This document shows, piece by piece, positions 12,193 to 12,223 of a stretch of 12,223 bases of DNA (positions are counted from its first letter, which is position 1; the number at the start of each line of letters is the position of its first letter). The DNA lies in assembly GCA_030146605.1 (NCBI GenBank), contig JASLBO010000310.1, forward strand, positions 1-12,223. Reading direction: 5' to 3'. Source of the stretch: Sphingomonas sp. Lineage in GTDB: Bacteria; Pseudomonadota; Alphaproteobacteria; Sphingomonadales; Sphingomonadaceae. Made by a program: the position numbers and the translations under genes. The notes under the pieces are model-generated. The model ran no database searches and had not been told where the DNA came from. It was given only the letters and a program-made list of their open reading frames with translations.

Positions 12193-12223
12193 GGTCGGCG
12201 ATTGGGTCGGTCGAATAGCTGCC

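Noticed and set aside
1..12223. CRISPR array, tRNA or rRNA gene, insertion sequence, prophage or toxin-antitoxin/defence cassette
   Set aside because: I looked for regularly spaced repeats, cloverleaf-like segments, transposase or integrase motifs and paired inverted repeats at ends, and found none that hold up.

Overview
The window looks like chromosomal DNA of an alphaproteobacterium, most likely a sphingomonad (Sphingomonas or a close relative). This rests on very high GC with G/C-ending codons, the gene families present, a Sphingomonadaceae-type single-domain response regulator, and a GAAA-looped inverted repeat of a kind I recall as common in sphingomonad genomes. The assignment is inference. 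I could not run a search. No tRNA, rRNA, CRISPR array, insertion sequence, integrase or phage gene was seen, and no gap between genes exceeds about 160 bp.

Layout, left to right. (1) The N-terminal third-domain start of a UvrD/PcrA-type helicase runs off the left edge on the minus strand. (2) On the plus strand come a 59-residue two-cysteine membrane-anchored peptide and a PiT-family phosphate transporter with a Pho-box-like direct repeat in front and a hairpin plus T6 terminator behind. (3) A 92-residue orphan protein (+) and a 61-residue one-TM protein (-) converge on a perfect 10-bp hairpin. (4) An MHS-type major facilitator (+) overlaps a small CCCH zinc-binding-type protein (+), which ends at the GAAA hairpin. 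(5) On the minus strand, an RsuA/RluB-type pseudouridine synthase with a 230-residue disordered basic tail and the 16S rRNA methyltransferase RsmD form a translationally coupled rRNA-modification pair. (6) A stand-alone receiver-domain response regulator (+) is followed by two tandem micro-membrane proteins of 45 and 44 residues (-), which have their own consensus -10 box. (7) An orphan Rieske oxygenase (-) is divergent from an operon (+) of an AmpG-family muropeptide permease, a two-TM TPR protein and a DUF2939 protein, whose three reading frames overlap by 1 and 4 nt. (8) A conserved-looking hypothetical of lower GC (-) runs to or past the right edge.

Most of the window is core or lineage-conserved: DNA repair, phosphate uptake, rRNA modification, peptidoglycan recycling and signalling. 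The least explained parts are the small proteins (59, 61, 62, 45 and 44 residues), the coupled AmpG-TPR-DUF2939 set, the repeat-built tail of the pseudouridine synthase and the putative phosphate-starvation control of the PiT gene. I see no clear evidence of a defence or mobile system.
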